The notes beneath the pieces were generated by a model. It did no database searches and was not told where the DNA came from. It worked only from the letters and a program-made list of their open reading frames with translations. From assembly GCA_034437035.1 (NCBI GenBank), contig DAOTUI010000078.1, positions 1-64,000 of the forward strand: 64,000 bases of DNA. The letters are read 5' to 3'. This document shows positions 35,829 through 44,343 of this stretch, one piece after another; position 1 is the stretch's first letter, and every line of letters starts with the position of its first letter. The stretch is from CAKZQX01 sp034437035 (GTDB lineage Bacteria > Chloroflexota > Chloroflexia > Chloroflexales > Chloroflexaceae). Made by a program: the position numbers and the translations under genes.

Positions 35829-36170
35829 CCCGGATACATGCGTGGAATGCGGTCGGTAGGACCGGCAGCGGCTGCCGCTCCAGCGCAGCATGTCCCGCAG
35901 CGGGCCGGGCGGCGGACGCGCTTCTGCGCGTCCCTACCACACAACGTCTACACCTGACAGGAGTTACGCGGTGCGTGTTCAAACCGGGCGTTTGACCTAT
36001 GGCGAACACCGTCATCCGGACTATTTTCTCAACGCTCATCAGGCAGTTGTGGTGCCATAAACCAATCTGAAGGCGTTTCCACAGTAGACTACCGCTCCTG
36101 ATTGTGATAGGATGACCGGAAAGAATCCGTGAGCACAGATCCTGGTTCACACCAGGTAAAAGGGTCTTCC
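35829..36170. other. Gene-free stretch with repeat fragments
   Basis: It contains a GACGCGCTTCTGCGCGTC palindrome near 35915-35935 and, at 35957-36000, only the 5' end of the interspersed element (CAGGAGTTACGCGGTGCGTG then TTCAAACCGGGCGTTTG). A small hairpin CCTGGTTCACACCAGG lies at 36141-36156, just before the next gene. Confidence 0.6.
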
Positions 36171-37262
36171 ATGGTCACACCAACAACGATTGTCGCGCTC
36201 TCCGCCGAGGCGCTCGATATCCCGCTACGCGCTCCCTTTGGCATTGCAACCGGCACGCAGGATATCGCGCACAATATTCTTGTCACGGTCGAACTGGCCG
36301 ACGGCACCCGGGGCTATGGCGAGGCGGCCCCCTTCGCGGTGGTTAATGGCGAAACTCAGGAGAGCGCGATGCTGGCGCTGCTCGCCATCCGCAGCGGGAT
36401 CGAGGGCGCGGATGTGCGCGAGTGGCGGCGGATTGCGGCCTGGCTGGAGGAGCATATTGCTAAAGCCGCCAGCGCTCGTTGTGCGGTGGAGACGGCCCTG
36501 CTGGATGCGCTGACCCGGCAGGCGGGCATGCCGCTCTGGGCCTTCTTTGGCGGCACGTCTACCCAACTCGAAACCGACATGACCATCACCACCGGCACGG
36601 TAGACCAGGCCACCAGCGCCGCGCAAGACATCCTGGCACGCGGTATTCGGATGATCAAGCTCAAAGTCGGCTCCGGCGATACGGCGCTAGATCTGGCGCG
36701 CATCACCGCCGTGCATGCCGTGGCTCCAGCGGCCCCGCTGATCCTGGACGGTAACGGCGGCTTTACCGCCGATAGCGCGCTGCACCTGCTGACCCTGCTG
36801 CAATCGCAAGGCATCCGGCCGGTGCTGTTTGAACAACCGGTGCCCCAGCAGGACTGGGATGGACTGTACCAGGTGACGCACTGGGGCGGTATCCCGGTCG
36901 CCGCCGACGAAAGCGTGCAGAATCTCGTCGATGCGTTGCGGGTGGCGCAAATGCATGCGGCCCAGGTGGTGAATATCAAGCTGATGAAGTGTGGCATCGT
37001 TGCCGCCCTGGATATCGCGGCGCTCTGCCGCAGCATGCAGATCGGCTTGATGATCGGCGGAATGGTCGAGTCAATCCTGGCGATGACCACCTCCGCCTGT
37101 TTTGCGGCGGGCCAGGGCGGATTTACCTACATCGACCTGGATACGCCGCTCTTCCTGGCCGAGAATCCCTTCGTGGGCGGCTTTGCCCAGAGCGGCGCAA
37201 CGCTGGATCTGGCGCATATCAGCGCCGGGCATGGCGTGACCCCGCGTGTGTTTACGGGGTAG
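36171..37262 (+). CDS. Dipeptide epimerase of the enolase superfamily (L-Ala-D/L-Glu epimerase-like)
   Basis: The 363-residue protein has the muconate-lactonizing-type barrel residues: the KxK motif in MIKLKVGSGD, metal ligands Asp in LILDGNGGF, Glu in VLFEQPVPQ and Asp in VAADESVQN, and the second-face Lys in VNIKLMKCG. The two opposed Lys bases and the C-terminal TYIDLDTPLFL are typical of dipeptide epimerases that act on muropeptide breakdown products. The start MVTPTTIVALSAEALDIP (36171) is taken from the family pattern; its ribosome-binding site is weak, and a GTG at 36129 is an alternative. Confidence 0.85.
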   Translation: MVTPTTIVALSAEALDIPLRAPFGIATGTQDIAHNILVTVELADGTRGYGEAAPFAVVNGETQESAMLALLAIRSGIEGADVREWRRIAAWLEEHIAKAASARCAVETALLDALTRQAGMPLWAFFGGTSTQLETDMTITTGTVDQATSAAQDILARGIRMIKLKVGSGDTALDLARITAVHAVAPAAPLILDGNGGFTADSALHLLTLLQSQGIRPVLFEQPVPQQDWDGLYQVTHWGGIPVAADESVQNLVDALRVAQMHAAQVVNIKLMKCGIVAALDIAALCRSMQIGLMIGGMVESILAMTTSACFAAGQGGFTYIDLDTPLFLAENPFVGGFAQSGATLDLAHISAGHGVTPRVFTG

Positions 37263-37341
37263 CGAGGGCAAGGTTTGAGTTCTGAGTTTTGAATCTTGAA
37301 TTTTGAATGCTGAACGCTAATCACTGAACACTGATTACTGA

Positions 37342-37558
37342 CAGGAGTTACGCGGTCGGTTCCAAACCCAGGCGTTTGCCTGGACAACTGGCCCGCTTCG
37401 CCTCCGGCAGGGTGGAATGGGACATGCTTTTTCCGGAACATGTGGCTCGGAGCGCCACATGTTCCGGAAAAAGACAAAAAAGCACCATGCTGCCGCAGGC
37501 GAAATACGCCGTTATCGCGAGCAAACGATTCGTTTGAACGCACACCGCGTAAGTCCTG
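37342..37558. mobile_element. Interspersed palindromic element, copy F (full)
   Basis: Flanked by TTACTGA at 37335-37341 and 37559-37565. Ends CAGGAGTTACGCGGT and ACCGCGTAAGTCCTG. Subterminal hairpins CCAGGCGTTTGCCTGG and CAAACGATTCGTTTG. Inner pair CGCCTCCGGCAG/CTGCCGCAGGCG. Core at 37428-37472 is 45 bp, TTTTTCCGGAACATGTGGC type. This is the clearest single copy. TGAATCTTGAATTTTGAATG words precede it (37265-37330). Confidence 0.9.
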
Positions 37559-37591
37559 TTACTGAACACTGGAAGATAAACGGGGGTATTC

Positions 37592-38140
37592 ATGGACCAG
37601 GCGCACCTCTTTGCGGCAGGTCAACAACTGATAGTGGCGCTCGCGCCCCGGTTAGCGCATGCTGCCGGGGCAACACCGGAGGATCAGGCGGGCGATCCGG
37701 TCCAGCGCGTGCTGGAGTGGCTAAACCGGCAGTTCCAGGGCAATCGCCGGGCCGAAGCCGCCCTGACGGTGTTTGTGGATGAGCCGGGCGACCCGCAGAG
37801 CCAGGCACGCCTGCTGCGGCAGATCGTCGCCTGCGTTGGGGAACGGTCGGACGCTATCGCCGAGCTTACCGGGTTGGTGCGTCAGCTTCAGGCCGCGCCG
37901 GGCGGCACGCCGACCCGGCAGCGCTCCATCACCGTGCGCGACCAGGCGCAGGTTGGTACCGCCATTGCGGGCGATGTCCAGGGCAGCCTGATTATCGGCG
38001 CAACCAGCTTTGGCGACCGGGTCGGCGGTGACAAGATCAGCGGCGACATCACGACGGGCGATGTTTCCGGCCCGGGCGGGGCCATCGGGCACAAGGGGCA
38101 ATCGCAGGTTGATCAGCGCGACCGGGATGCGGAAGAGTGA
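37592..38140 (+). CDS. Protein with a glycine-rich beta-repeat C-terminus, function unknown
   Basis: The 182-residue product has a helical N-terminal part (residues 1 to about 105; GDPVQRVLEWLNRQFQGNRR, RLLRQIVACVGERSDAIAEL). The C-terminal part is a glycine-rich series: RDQAQVGTAIAGDVQGSLII, FGDRVGGDKISGDITTGDVS, GPGGAIGHKG. Such GD-rich, short-strand motifs occur in proteins that accompany bacterial NLR-like or effector-associated systems and may be aggregation-prone signalling motifs; that link is from family knowledge and is tentative. No partner gene is visible nearby. It starts 26 bp after copy F's flanking repeat. Confidence 0.6.
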   Translation: MDQAHLFAAGQQLIVALAPRLAHAAGATPEDQAGDPVQRVLEWLNRQFQGNRRAEAALTVFVDEPGDPQSQARLLRQIVACVGERSDAIAELTGLVRQLQAAPGGTPTRQRSITVRDQAQVGTAIAGDVQGSLIIGATSFGDRVGGDKISGDITTGDVSGPGGAIGHKGQSQVDQRDRDAEE

Positions 38141-38261
38141 CCCGTCTGGGGTGCGGGAGCCATACTACTGCCTTTACCCTGTCGGGAGTCAACACACCAT
38201 CAATGGCATCTCCATCCACGCCCATACCACCACCGATTACACCCATTGCCTCCCGTCAGGC

Positions 38262-38652
38262 TCATTCGTCAACCCAGTTTGACAGGCGAAGTCCCGAAAT
38301 CTGCCGGAAGTGACGCAGATTACGTGTCACCAGCGTTGCCCGCTGTGCAAGTGCAATACTGGCAACCAGCAGATCAGCACGCCCTATGTTGCGGATACCT
38401 TTGGTTAAACGCAAACGCTCAAATAAGAATCTGTGCAAGCAGTTCCTCGCTATGTGCAAGCAGTTGCTGCGCTCGGAGCAGTTCTGCACCAGTTGCGGCC
38501 TTGAGCACAAAGTCAAACCGTCCTCGCAGGATTTCAATTCGGGTAATAATGGTCGGACCAACCACTGGATCTTCCAGAAGTCGTAGGCGCTCGATCACCC
38601 GTTCGTGTCCTGCATGTAAATACGTGAGTGTGTCGGTGTCAAGCAGATGCAT
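38262..38652 (-). pseudogene. PIN-domain (VapC-like) toxin, frameshifted with a short internal deletion
   Basis: The first frame gives MHLLDTDTLTYLHAGHERVI ... TIITRIEILRGRFDFVLKAA ... AHSEELLAQIL, with the expected PIN acidic residues (DTD, RIE). The reading then moves to another frame: FERLRLTKGIRNIGRADLLV, ASIALAQRATLVTRNLRHF. Normal proteins of this family have roughly a dozen more residues between these two parts. So a small deletion with a frameshift near 38425 has inactivated the ribonuclease. The start codon overlaps the stop of the antitoxin gene (ATGA). Confidence 0.8.
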
Positions 38653-38945
38653 CAGGTATCGTCCTCATACTCTGCACGACGGCGTTGTGCGTAGATATTT
38701 GCCCGAAGCGCGGAGAGTGTTTCATCATCGGCCAGCGCGCCTGCCTGGTGCAAGAGTATCATGCGACGATCATGACTACTTAACCAGTCATCAATAGCGG
38801 AACGCAGAAATCGCCAGGTATTAGCAATCTGCCGTCCCGGAATCTGTCCCACACTGGCCTGTTGCGCAATCAGTTCTGGTGGCAGCCGCAGGTATGCGGC
38901 TGTCTCCTCCAGGGTTAACACATCGGATGCCGGCGTCTGACTCAT
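38652..38945 (-). CDS. Antitoxin-like protein with an excisionase-type helix-turn-helix
   Basis: The 97-residue product begins MSQTPASDVLTLEETAAYLRL and continues VGQIPGRQIANTWRFLRSAIDDWL, the MerR/excisionase-like DNA-binding fold common in antitoxins beside PIN toxins. The stop overlaps the toxin start (ATGA), so translation would be coupled. The toxin is broken, leaving this gene as a probable orphan. Start 38945 has moderate upstream support (AGAAAGTAG). Confidence 0.75.
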   Translation of the reverse strand: MSQTPASDVLTLEETAAYLRLPPELIAQQASVGQIPGRQIANTWRFLRSAIDDWLSSHDRRMILLHQAGALADDETLSALRANIYAQRRRAEYEDDT

Positions 38946-39033
38946 ACGGCTACTTTCTTGTTCTGGGCTCACAATGTCCTCCCTCCCGACAGAAACCGCC
39001 ACACCAGGCCGGCATATCCCGCATTGGGACGGG

Positions 39034-39062
39034 CGACGGACGCGCAGAAGCGCGTCCCTACC
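39034..39062. repeat. GACGCGC-type palindrome
   Basis: GGACGCGCAGAAGCGCGTCC followed by CTACCA, upstream of the toxin-antitoxin pair, in the same family as the copies at 10238, 22203 and 44100. Confidence 0.8.
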
Positions 39063-39268
39063 ACAACAGGCCGAGACTTGAGCGGCACATCCGGCTCCAT
39101 GCCGGCCTGGGTAGTAGCCCCACACATGGACATTATACGACGATTATGAGACTATTTAACCATTGCCTGGCGAAATGCCTGCTATTATCCGGGATTATCA
39201 GGGATCGCGTTACATGCGCACATGTGCTACCATGCTAACCTACGAACGAAGAGCACCACGGGAGAGGT

Positions 39269-40510
39269 ATGACACAGAACCGACTGGATGCGCTGCGGGC
39301 CTATGCTGAGGCGCAGGGCTGGGAGTGGCGCAACGGGAAGCCCATTCAGCATGGCGAGCAGATCATTATCGCCAGTGGCGACCAGCAGGTGACGCTCACC
39401 TACTATCCCCGGCGGGGCAAGCTGATCCCCGGTGGGCCGGAGTCACCACTGAAAGCTGCGCTGACGGACTGGCTGGCGCAGGCAGAGCCGACCGGCGCAA
39501 GCGGTGCGTCGCCCACAACACCCTCGCCGGCAGCACCACGCGCCTCGGGTAGCAGCGGCGGCACCCGGCTGGATGCGCTCAAGACCTATGTTGCCGGGCA
39601 GGGCTGGAACTGGGGGCCGGGGGCGACCATTCCCTACGGCGAACAGATTGTCGTCACCAGTGGGGCGGCAACTGCACTGGTCAACTTCTGGCCGAAGCGC
39701 GGGCGGATGCAGGTGCAGGGCAATGCCTCGTCGCTCAAGGCCGACCTGCAGGCGTGGGTCGAAGGCGGGCAGGAGCCGTCCGCCACAGCGGAAACCGGGA
39801 AACCGGTGGCCGTCTTTACCGGGCCGCACATCGGGATGGACGAGTCGGGCAAGGGCGACTGGTTTGGGCCGCTGGTGGTTGCGGCAGTCTATGTTGATAC
39901 GCGGACGATACCGCTGCTGCGGCGGGCCGGTGTGCGCGATAGCAAAGAGTTGGATGCGGCAGTCCTGCCCCGAATCGCCGCGCAGATCGCGCAGATCATT
40001 CCGCCGGAGCAGCGGCTGGTCTGGAGCATACTGCCGGAGGAGTACAACCGGTTGTATGCGCAGCACGGCAATATCAACCTGCTGCTTGCCGCCGCGTATG
40101 CGCAGGTGGCCGCGCAACTCCGGCAGGCACTGCAATCCGCAACCGATGCAACCGCCGCGCCGGCGGATCTGCCCATCGTGTGCGATCAGTTTTCCCAGCG
40201 GGCTGACCGGCTGGAACAGGCATTTGCTGCCCGGCAACTGCCGCGCCCGCAGCAGCAGCACCACGCCGAGGCCGCCGGCATCGGCGTGGCGGCCGCCTCA
40301 ATCCTCGCCGGCGACACCTTTACCGGCGCTCTGGCGGACCTGGCCGGCGAAGCCGGTTTGCCGAACCCCTTACCCAAAGGCGCGTCCGCGATTGCCGCGT
40401 TGCAGGCCACTGCGCGCCGGATTATCGCGCGCCAGGGTGCCACCGCCCTCGGGCGCTATGCCAAGCTGAATTTTAAGCCGGTGCGCGAGCTGCTTGAGCG
40501 CGCAATGTGA
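39269..40510 (+). CDS. rnhC: Ribonuclease HIII with a duplicated N-terminal domain
   Basis: Cleaves RNA in RNA-DNA hybrids. The catalytic domain (about residues 190-413) has GMDESGKGDWFGPLVVAAVY, the RDSKEL motif and the acidic IVCDQFSQ. Upstream are two similar units of about 70 residues: RLDALRAYAEAQGWEWRNG ... LTYYPRRGKLIPGGPESPLKAAL and RLDALKTYVAGQGWNWGPG ... VNFWPKRGRMQVQGNASSLKADL. These correspond to the TBP-like substrate-binding domain, usually single in RNase HIII. The 413-residue length fits one extra domain. A ribosome-binding site (GGGAGAGG) precedes the ATG. The 3' end is followed at once by element copies. Confidence 0.88.
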   Translation: MTQNRLDALRAYAEAQGWEWRNGKPIQHGEQIIIASGDQQVTLTYYPRRGKLIPGGPESPLKAALTDWLAQAEPTGASGASPTTPSPAAPRASGSSGGTRLDALKTYVAGQGWNWGPGATIPYGEQIVVTSGAATALVNFWPKRGRMQVQGNASSLKADLQAWVEGGQEPSATAETGKPVAVFTGPHIGMDESGKGDWFGPLVVAAVYVDTRTIPLLRRAGVRDSKELDAAVLPRIAAQIAQIIPPEQRLVWSILPEEYNRLYAQHGNINLLLAAAYAQVAAQLRQALQSATDATAAPADLPIVCDQFSQRADRLEQAFAARQLPRPQQQHHAEAAGIGVAAASILAGDTFTGALADLAGEAGLPNPLPKGASAIAALQATARRIIARQGATALGRYAKLNFKPVRELLERAM

Positions 40511-40515
40511 ATTCA

Positions 40516-40594
40516 CACGCGTTACGTGGTCGGTTCCAAACCAGGTGTCTGCCCGGACAAACGGCCTGTTTGAACGCGCACCGTGTAACTCGTG
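40516..40594. mobile_element. Interspersed palindromic element, copy G1 (short derivative)
   Basis: A 79-bp form with both ends (CACGCGTTACGTGGT and ACCGTGTAACTCGTG) and the subterminal words GGTTCCAAACCAGGTG and GTTTGAACGCGC but no inner pair or core. It starts six bases after the rnhC stop and is followed directly by copy G2. Confidence 0.72.
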
Positions 40595-40601
40595 TTATTT
40601 A

Positions 40602-40855
40602 CAGGATTTACGCGGTGGACGTTTGGACCATGAACAACACGACATGAGCGAAAAGCACGAACCTGCTGGTGCTGCCATGGATCAGGCGATCCCGCGTTTG
40701 ACGGGGGATATCGCCTCCGGCAGGCTGGAAGATTCCACTCTTTTTCACAAAAACATTCACTTTGTGAAAAAGATGAAAAAGTACCATGCTGCCGCAGGCG
40801 AATCGGGCTTCCATCTGGTCAAACGTCCGGTTGCCTGTCAACCGCGTAACTCGTG
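40602..40855. mobile_element. Interspersed palindromic element, copy G2 (long)
   Basis: Flanked by TTATTTA (40595-40601) and TTATTCA (40856-40862). It is the longest copy, with extra sequence near the left end. The core is shortened to 31 bp at 40741-40771 (TTTTTCACAAA ... TTTGTGAAAAA). Inner pair present. Confidence 0.8.
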
Positions 40856-42274
40856 TTATTCACAGTTCTCAATAACTGTTTGTCCATTCTCCGGCGGGGT
40901 CGGCTCGGGATCGATCTGCACCCGCACAATATTCGGGATGGCGCGGCGCAGATCCTGCTCAATCCGGCTCATCTGCGTATGCACCTCGGTCAGCGGGGTT
41001 GCGCCGGGGAAGGGGCAGTGCAGCGTCACGATAATGCCCTCCTCGGTTAGCAGGGTCTCCACCCGGAAGATCATCTCAGCGTAGGGCAACCCGCCGATCA
41101 CCTGCCGCACCTGCTGCGTAATCGGCGCGTAGCGCACGGCCGGCTGGACATCATCGCGGCGCGGCTCCAGATGTACCTCCACAACCGTGTGGCAGGGCAG
41201 TTCCGCCGCGATGGCCGCCTCCAGGCGCTCGGAGTGGGTATGCGCCTCGGCCAGCGTCAGATGCACCGGCAGTTCCAGGTCCATCTCCACCCGCACCTCC
41301 CCCGCCAGTTGGTAGAGATCCAGGTTGTGAATATTCATGCCCAGGCGATGCGCCGTCGCATAGATCGTCGTGGTGTAAGACTCGGCAGCGGTGCGGGCGG
41401 GTTCCACATGGACCAGCACATCGGCCTGCTGCAATTCGGCGCGGACGACCCGCTCGACATCCTTGGTCAGTTGGTGCGCCTCTTCCAGCGAACGTCCGCG
41501 CGGCGTGCCAATCGTCACCTCGACAAACGGCTGCTCCCCGACGAAGCGCAGCCGCACCCGCGCACTATCCGGAACCACATCCGGCAGATCGGTAATCCGA
41601 TAGATCAGCCGGCGGCTCAGATCCTGCGGCACATCGTCCATCAGCGCCCGGATCGCCTGCGTGCCCAGATTCCAGGCAACATAGAGCAGCACCCCGGCGA
41701 CGACCAGGGCCGCCAGCGCATCGGCCCGCCGGATCAGCCAGTCCGGCATGGGCAGCCAGTAGTTCAGCCCGATCAGTACCAGACTGACCAGCACCACCAG
41801 GGAACTCAGAATATCCGTGGTAAAGTTGGCGGCGTTCGCCTCGAAAGTGGGGCTCTTGAATTGTGCGGCGGCCCGACGCAACGCCTGTACTCGCAGAATA
41901 TTTATCACCAGCGAAACCAGGATCACCAGGAATGACCAGACGGTAATCTCCGGTACGGCGGGATTGAACAGGATGCGATCAAATGCCTGCCACAAGACCC
42001 AGCCGGCGGTGGTAAAGAGCAGCACCGTGCCGGCCAGCGCTCCCAGATTCTCGGCACGCGCATGACCGTAGGGATGATTCTCGTCCGGCGGGAGATCGGC
42101 AAAGCGCACAACCAGAAATGTAATTCCCGTCGCTATGATGTCCAGAAGCGAGTCAAACGCATCAGCCAGAATACCCAGGCTACCGGTCGCTATGCCAACG
42201 ATAAATTTGATGCCGGCAAGCACGGCACTCGAGCCGACCGAAGCCAGTGCAACTGACTGTTTCGATTCAGCCAT
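40856..42274 (-). CDS. Cation diffusion facilitator (CDF) transporter with three C-terminal domains
   Basis: The 472-residue protein has the CDF membrane domain: GSLGILADAFDSLLDIIATG with the metal-binding Asp pair, HPYGHARAENLGALAG, and later ALAALVVAGVLLYVAW. After about residue 205 three cytoplasmic modules of about 75-80 residues follow in tandem, each like the single metal-binding dimerisation domain of ordinary CDF proteins (RLRFVGEQPFVEVTIGTPRG; VRVEMDLELPVHLTLAEAHT; GIIVTLHCPFPGATPLTEVH). Usual CDFs are about 300 residues. It would export divalent metal by proton antiport. Start 42274 has AGGAGGGG upstream. Its stop lies within the flanking repeat of element G2. Confidence 0.9.
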   Translation of the reverse strand: MAESKQSVALASVGSSAVLAGIKFIVGIATGSLGILADAFDSLLDIIATGITFLVVRFADLPPDENHPYGHARAENLGALAGTVLLFTTAGWVLWQAFDRILFNPAVPEITVWSFLVILVSLVINILRVQALRRAAAQFKSPTFEANAANFTTDILSSLVVLVSLVLIGLNYWLPMPDWLIRRADALAALVVAGVLLYVAWNLGTQAIRALMDDVPQDLSRRLIYRITDLPDVVPDSARVRLRFVGEQPFVEVTIGTPRGRSLEEAHQLTKDVERVVRAELQQADVLVHVEPARTAAESYTTTIYATAHRLGMNIHNLDLYQLAGEVRVEMDLELPVHLTLAEAHTHSERLEAAIAAELPCHTVVEVHLEPRRDDVQPAVRYAPITQQVRQVIGGLPYAEMIFRVETLLTEEGIIVTLHCPFPGATPLTEVHTQMSRIEQDLRRAIPNIVRVQIDPEPTPPENGQTVIENCE

Positions 42275-42355
42275 GCAGTCCCCTCCTGCGTTGCTGGTCA
42301 ATATCTTGCAGATCAGAGTGTAGCGTAGCGACCAACCGGAGTTTTGTCAATCTGA

Positions 42356-42479
42356 TAAGATTTACGCGATGAACTATCAAATTCGTGAAAAAGATAGATT
42401 ACGTACCACGCTGACGCAGGCGATTCAGCCTTTGATCTCGTCAAACGTTCGGTTTGCATGTCAACCGCGTAACTCGTGT
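42356..42479. mobile_element. Interspersed palindromic element, copy H1 (core half lost)
   Basis: Flanked by AATCTGA at 42349-42355 and 42480-42486. Left end TAAGATTTACGCGATG, right end ACCGCGTAACTCGTG. The left half of the inner region has been deleted: the sequence passes from the end into GTGAAAAAGATAGATTACGT and then CTGACGCAGGCG. Confidence 0.8.
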
Positions 42480-42486
42480 AATCTGA

Positions 42487-42682
42487 CAGGACTTACGCAG
42501 TTCTCCACCTGGAGATATATTTCGCCTCCGGCAGGGCGGAACAGACCACCTTTTTCACGAAATTTTTGCACAACGTGCAAAAATTTCGTGAAAAAGATCA
42601 TAGCGTACATGCTGACGCAGGCGAATCGGGCCATTCATTTCAATCAAACGTCCGGTTTGCATGTCCACCGCGTAAGTCCTGT
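42487..42682. mobile_element. Interspersed palindromic element, copy H2 (full)
   Basis: Flanked by AATCTGA at 42480-42486 (shared with H1) and 42683-42689. Core 45 bp at 42551-42595: TTTTTCACGAAATTTTTGCAC, loop AAC, perfect complement. Ends CAGGACTTACGCAGT and ACCGCGTAAGTCCTG. Confidence 0.9.
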
Positions 42683-42774
42683 AATCTGATTGATCTGATG
42701 CAGGCTTGCGCAAAAGTTCGGGTATACTAACTGCCACCCCAGACCATAGTATCTTTATCACAAAGGAAACAGGT

Positions 42775-44076
42775 ATGTCTTGCTTCGCTCCGATGAGCAT
42801 CCGTCCACACTTCCCGGCACTGTCCCGCCGGATTAATGGTCATCCTGCGCTGTTCTTTGATGCCCCCGGTGGGACGCAGGTGCCCCAGGTGGTTATTGAC
42901 GCCATGGCGCACTATCTGGTCCATACCAATGCCAATGACCATGGCGCATTTCCGACCAGTCAGGCAACTGATGCGGTGATTGATGCCGCCCACAACGCTA
43001 TCGCCGATCTGCTTGGCTGCGATCCCGACGAGGTGATCTTTGGTCAAAATATGACCTCGCTCACCTTTGCGGTCAGTCGCGCCATTGCGCGGGATCTCGG
43101 CCCCGGCGATGAGGTGTTGGTTACGCGCCTCGATCATGATGCGAACGTTGCTCCCTGGTATGCCCTGGAAGAGCGCGGTGTCACCGTTCGGGCGGTAGAT
43201 GTTGACGTTGAGGACTGCACCCTCGACATGGAAGACTTTGCCGCCAAAATCACCCCGCGCACGCGCCTGGTTGCGGTGGGCTATGCCGGCAACGCCGTCG
43301 GCACCATCAACGACATCCAGCGCGTGATCGATATGGCCCGCAGTGTTGGCGCGCTGACGTTTGTGGATGCGGTGCATTACGCACCACACGGCCCGATTGA
43401 TGTACGCGGGCTGAACTGTGATTTCCTGGCATGCAGCGCTTACAAATTCTTTGCGCCGCATGTCGGCTGCCTCTACGGGAAGCGCGAGCACTGGGCGCGG
43501 TTGCGCCCCTACAAGGTCCGGCCGGCCGCTCTCGGCGGCCCGGGGCGCTGGGAAACCGGCACTCAGAACCACGAGGGGTTGGCGGGAACGACGGCAGCGG
43601 TTGACTACCTGGCCGGCCTGGCACACCACAGCACGCAGAGTGCGTTACGCGTGGGCAGCCAGGAGGCGAATGGTGTCGCGCCCCCGAACGGAGCCGGCCG
43701 CCGCGCCGCCCTGGTGACGGCCATGAACAGCATCAAGGCGTACGAGCGTGACCTGAGCGAGCGACTGATCACCGGGATACTGGAAATACCGGGCCTGACC
43801 TTCTACGGCATTCGGGAGCCGGAGCGGTTTGATCAGCGTACGCCCACGGTATCTTTTCAACTGATCGGGCATGCACCCCGCGCAATTGCCGACTATCTAG
43901 GGCAGCGGGGCATCTTTGCCTGGGATGGTCACTTCTACGCGATTGGCCTGAGCGAGCGGCTGGGTGTCGCGGACAAGGGCGGCCTGGTGCGCGTTGGTCT
44001 GGCGCACTACAACACGCTTGAGGAGATCGACCGCTTCCTGGAGGTGCTGGAAGATCTGGCGCGGGGACGCGGGTAG
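42775..44076 (+). CDS. Cysteine desulfurase-like aminotransferase class V protein
   Basis: The 433-residue PLP enzyme starts MSCFAPMSIRPHFPALSRRI and has the class V fold: FFDAPGGTQVPQVVIDAMAHYL, GQNMTSLTFAVSRAI, TRLDHDANVAPW, FVDAVHYAPHGPIDV, and the PLP lysine in CSAYKFFAPHVG. The pattern is that of the VC1184-type subfamily of cysteine-desulfurase-like proteins, whose substrate is not settled. The start at 42775 has AAAGGAAAC before it. No iron-sulfur cluster genes are nearby, so a role outside Isc/Suf is likely. Confidence 0.87.
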   Translation: MSCFAPMSIRPHFPALSRRINGHPALFFDAPGGTQVPQVVIDAMAHYLVHTNANDHGAFPTSQATDAVIDAAHNAIADLLGCDPDEVIFGQNMTSLTFAVSRAIARDLGPGDEVLVTRLDHDANVAPWYALEERGVTVRAVDVDVEDCTLDMEDFAAKITPRTRLVAVGYAGNAVGTINDIQRVIDMARSVGALTFVDAVHYAPHGPIDVRGLNCDFLACSAYKFFAPHVGCLYGKREHWARLRPYKVRPAALGGPGRWETGTQNHEGLAGTTAAVDYLAGLAHHSTQSALRVGSQEANGVAPPNGAGRRAALVTAMNSIKAYERDLSERLITGILEIPGLTFYGIREPERFDQRTPTVSFQLIGHAPRAIADYLGQRGIFAWDGHFYAIGLSERLGVADKGGLVRVGLAHYNTLEEIDRFLEVLEDLARGRG

Positions 44077-44095
44077 CTCTCAGGTGTAGGCTTCT

Positions 44096-44205
44096 TGGGG
44101 TAGGGACGCGCTTCTGCGCGTCCGCAGGCGGCAGCCATGCTGCCGCTTTTCAACCTTCAAGCAGCAGGCGGCAGCCATGCTGCCGCACTCCATACCCGGA
44201 CATTG
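44096..44205. repeat. GACGCGC-type palindrome and GGCAGCCATGCTGCC repeats
   Basis: GGACGCGCTTCTGCGCGTCC is followed by two copies of GCAGGCGGCAGCCATGCTGC (about 44123 and 44164), each itself palindromic. They fill the gap after the desulfurase-like gene. Confidence 0.75.
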
Positions 44206-44253
44206 TCGCAGACCGGGCAAATCAGATCCGGGCGCAACGGGACCATATATCTT

Positions 44254-44262
44254 TGGTATAAT
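44254..44262 (+). promoter_or_regulatory. Extended -10 promoter candidate for the phosphofructokinase gene
   Basis: TGGTATAAT is an exact extended -10 (TGN-TATAAT) 81 bp before the phosphofructokinase ATG. The -35 position (GCAACG, 17 bp upstream) is poor, as is usual for extended -10 promoters. Confidence 0.5.
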
Positions 44263-44343
44263 GTGAGCGCCCATCAAGCCATACATTGAAGAATGGTACC
44301 ATGTCGGTGAGCGTAGTGTGAACTGGACTGTCAGGAGGTAACC

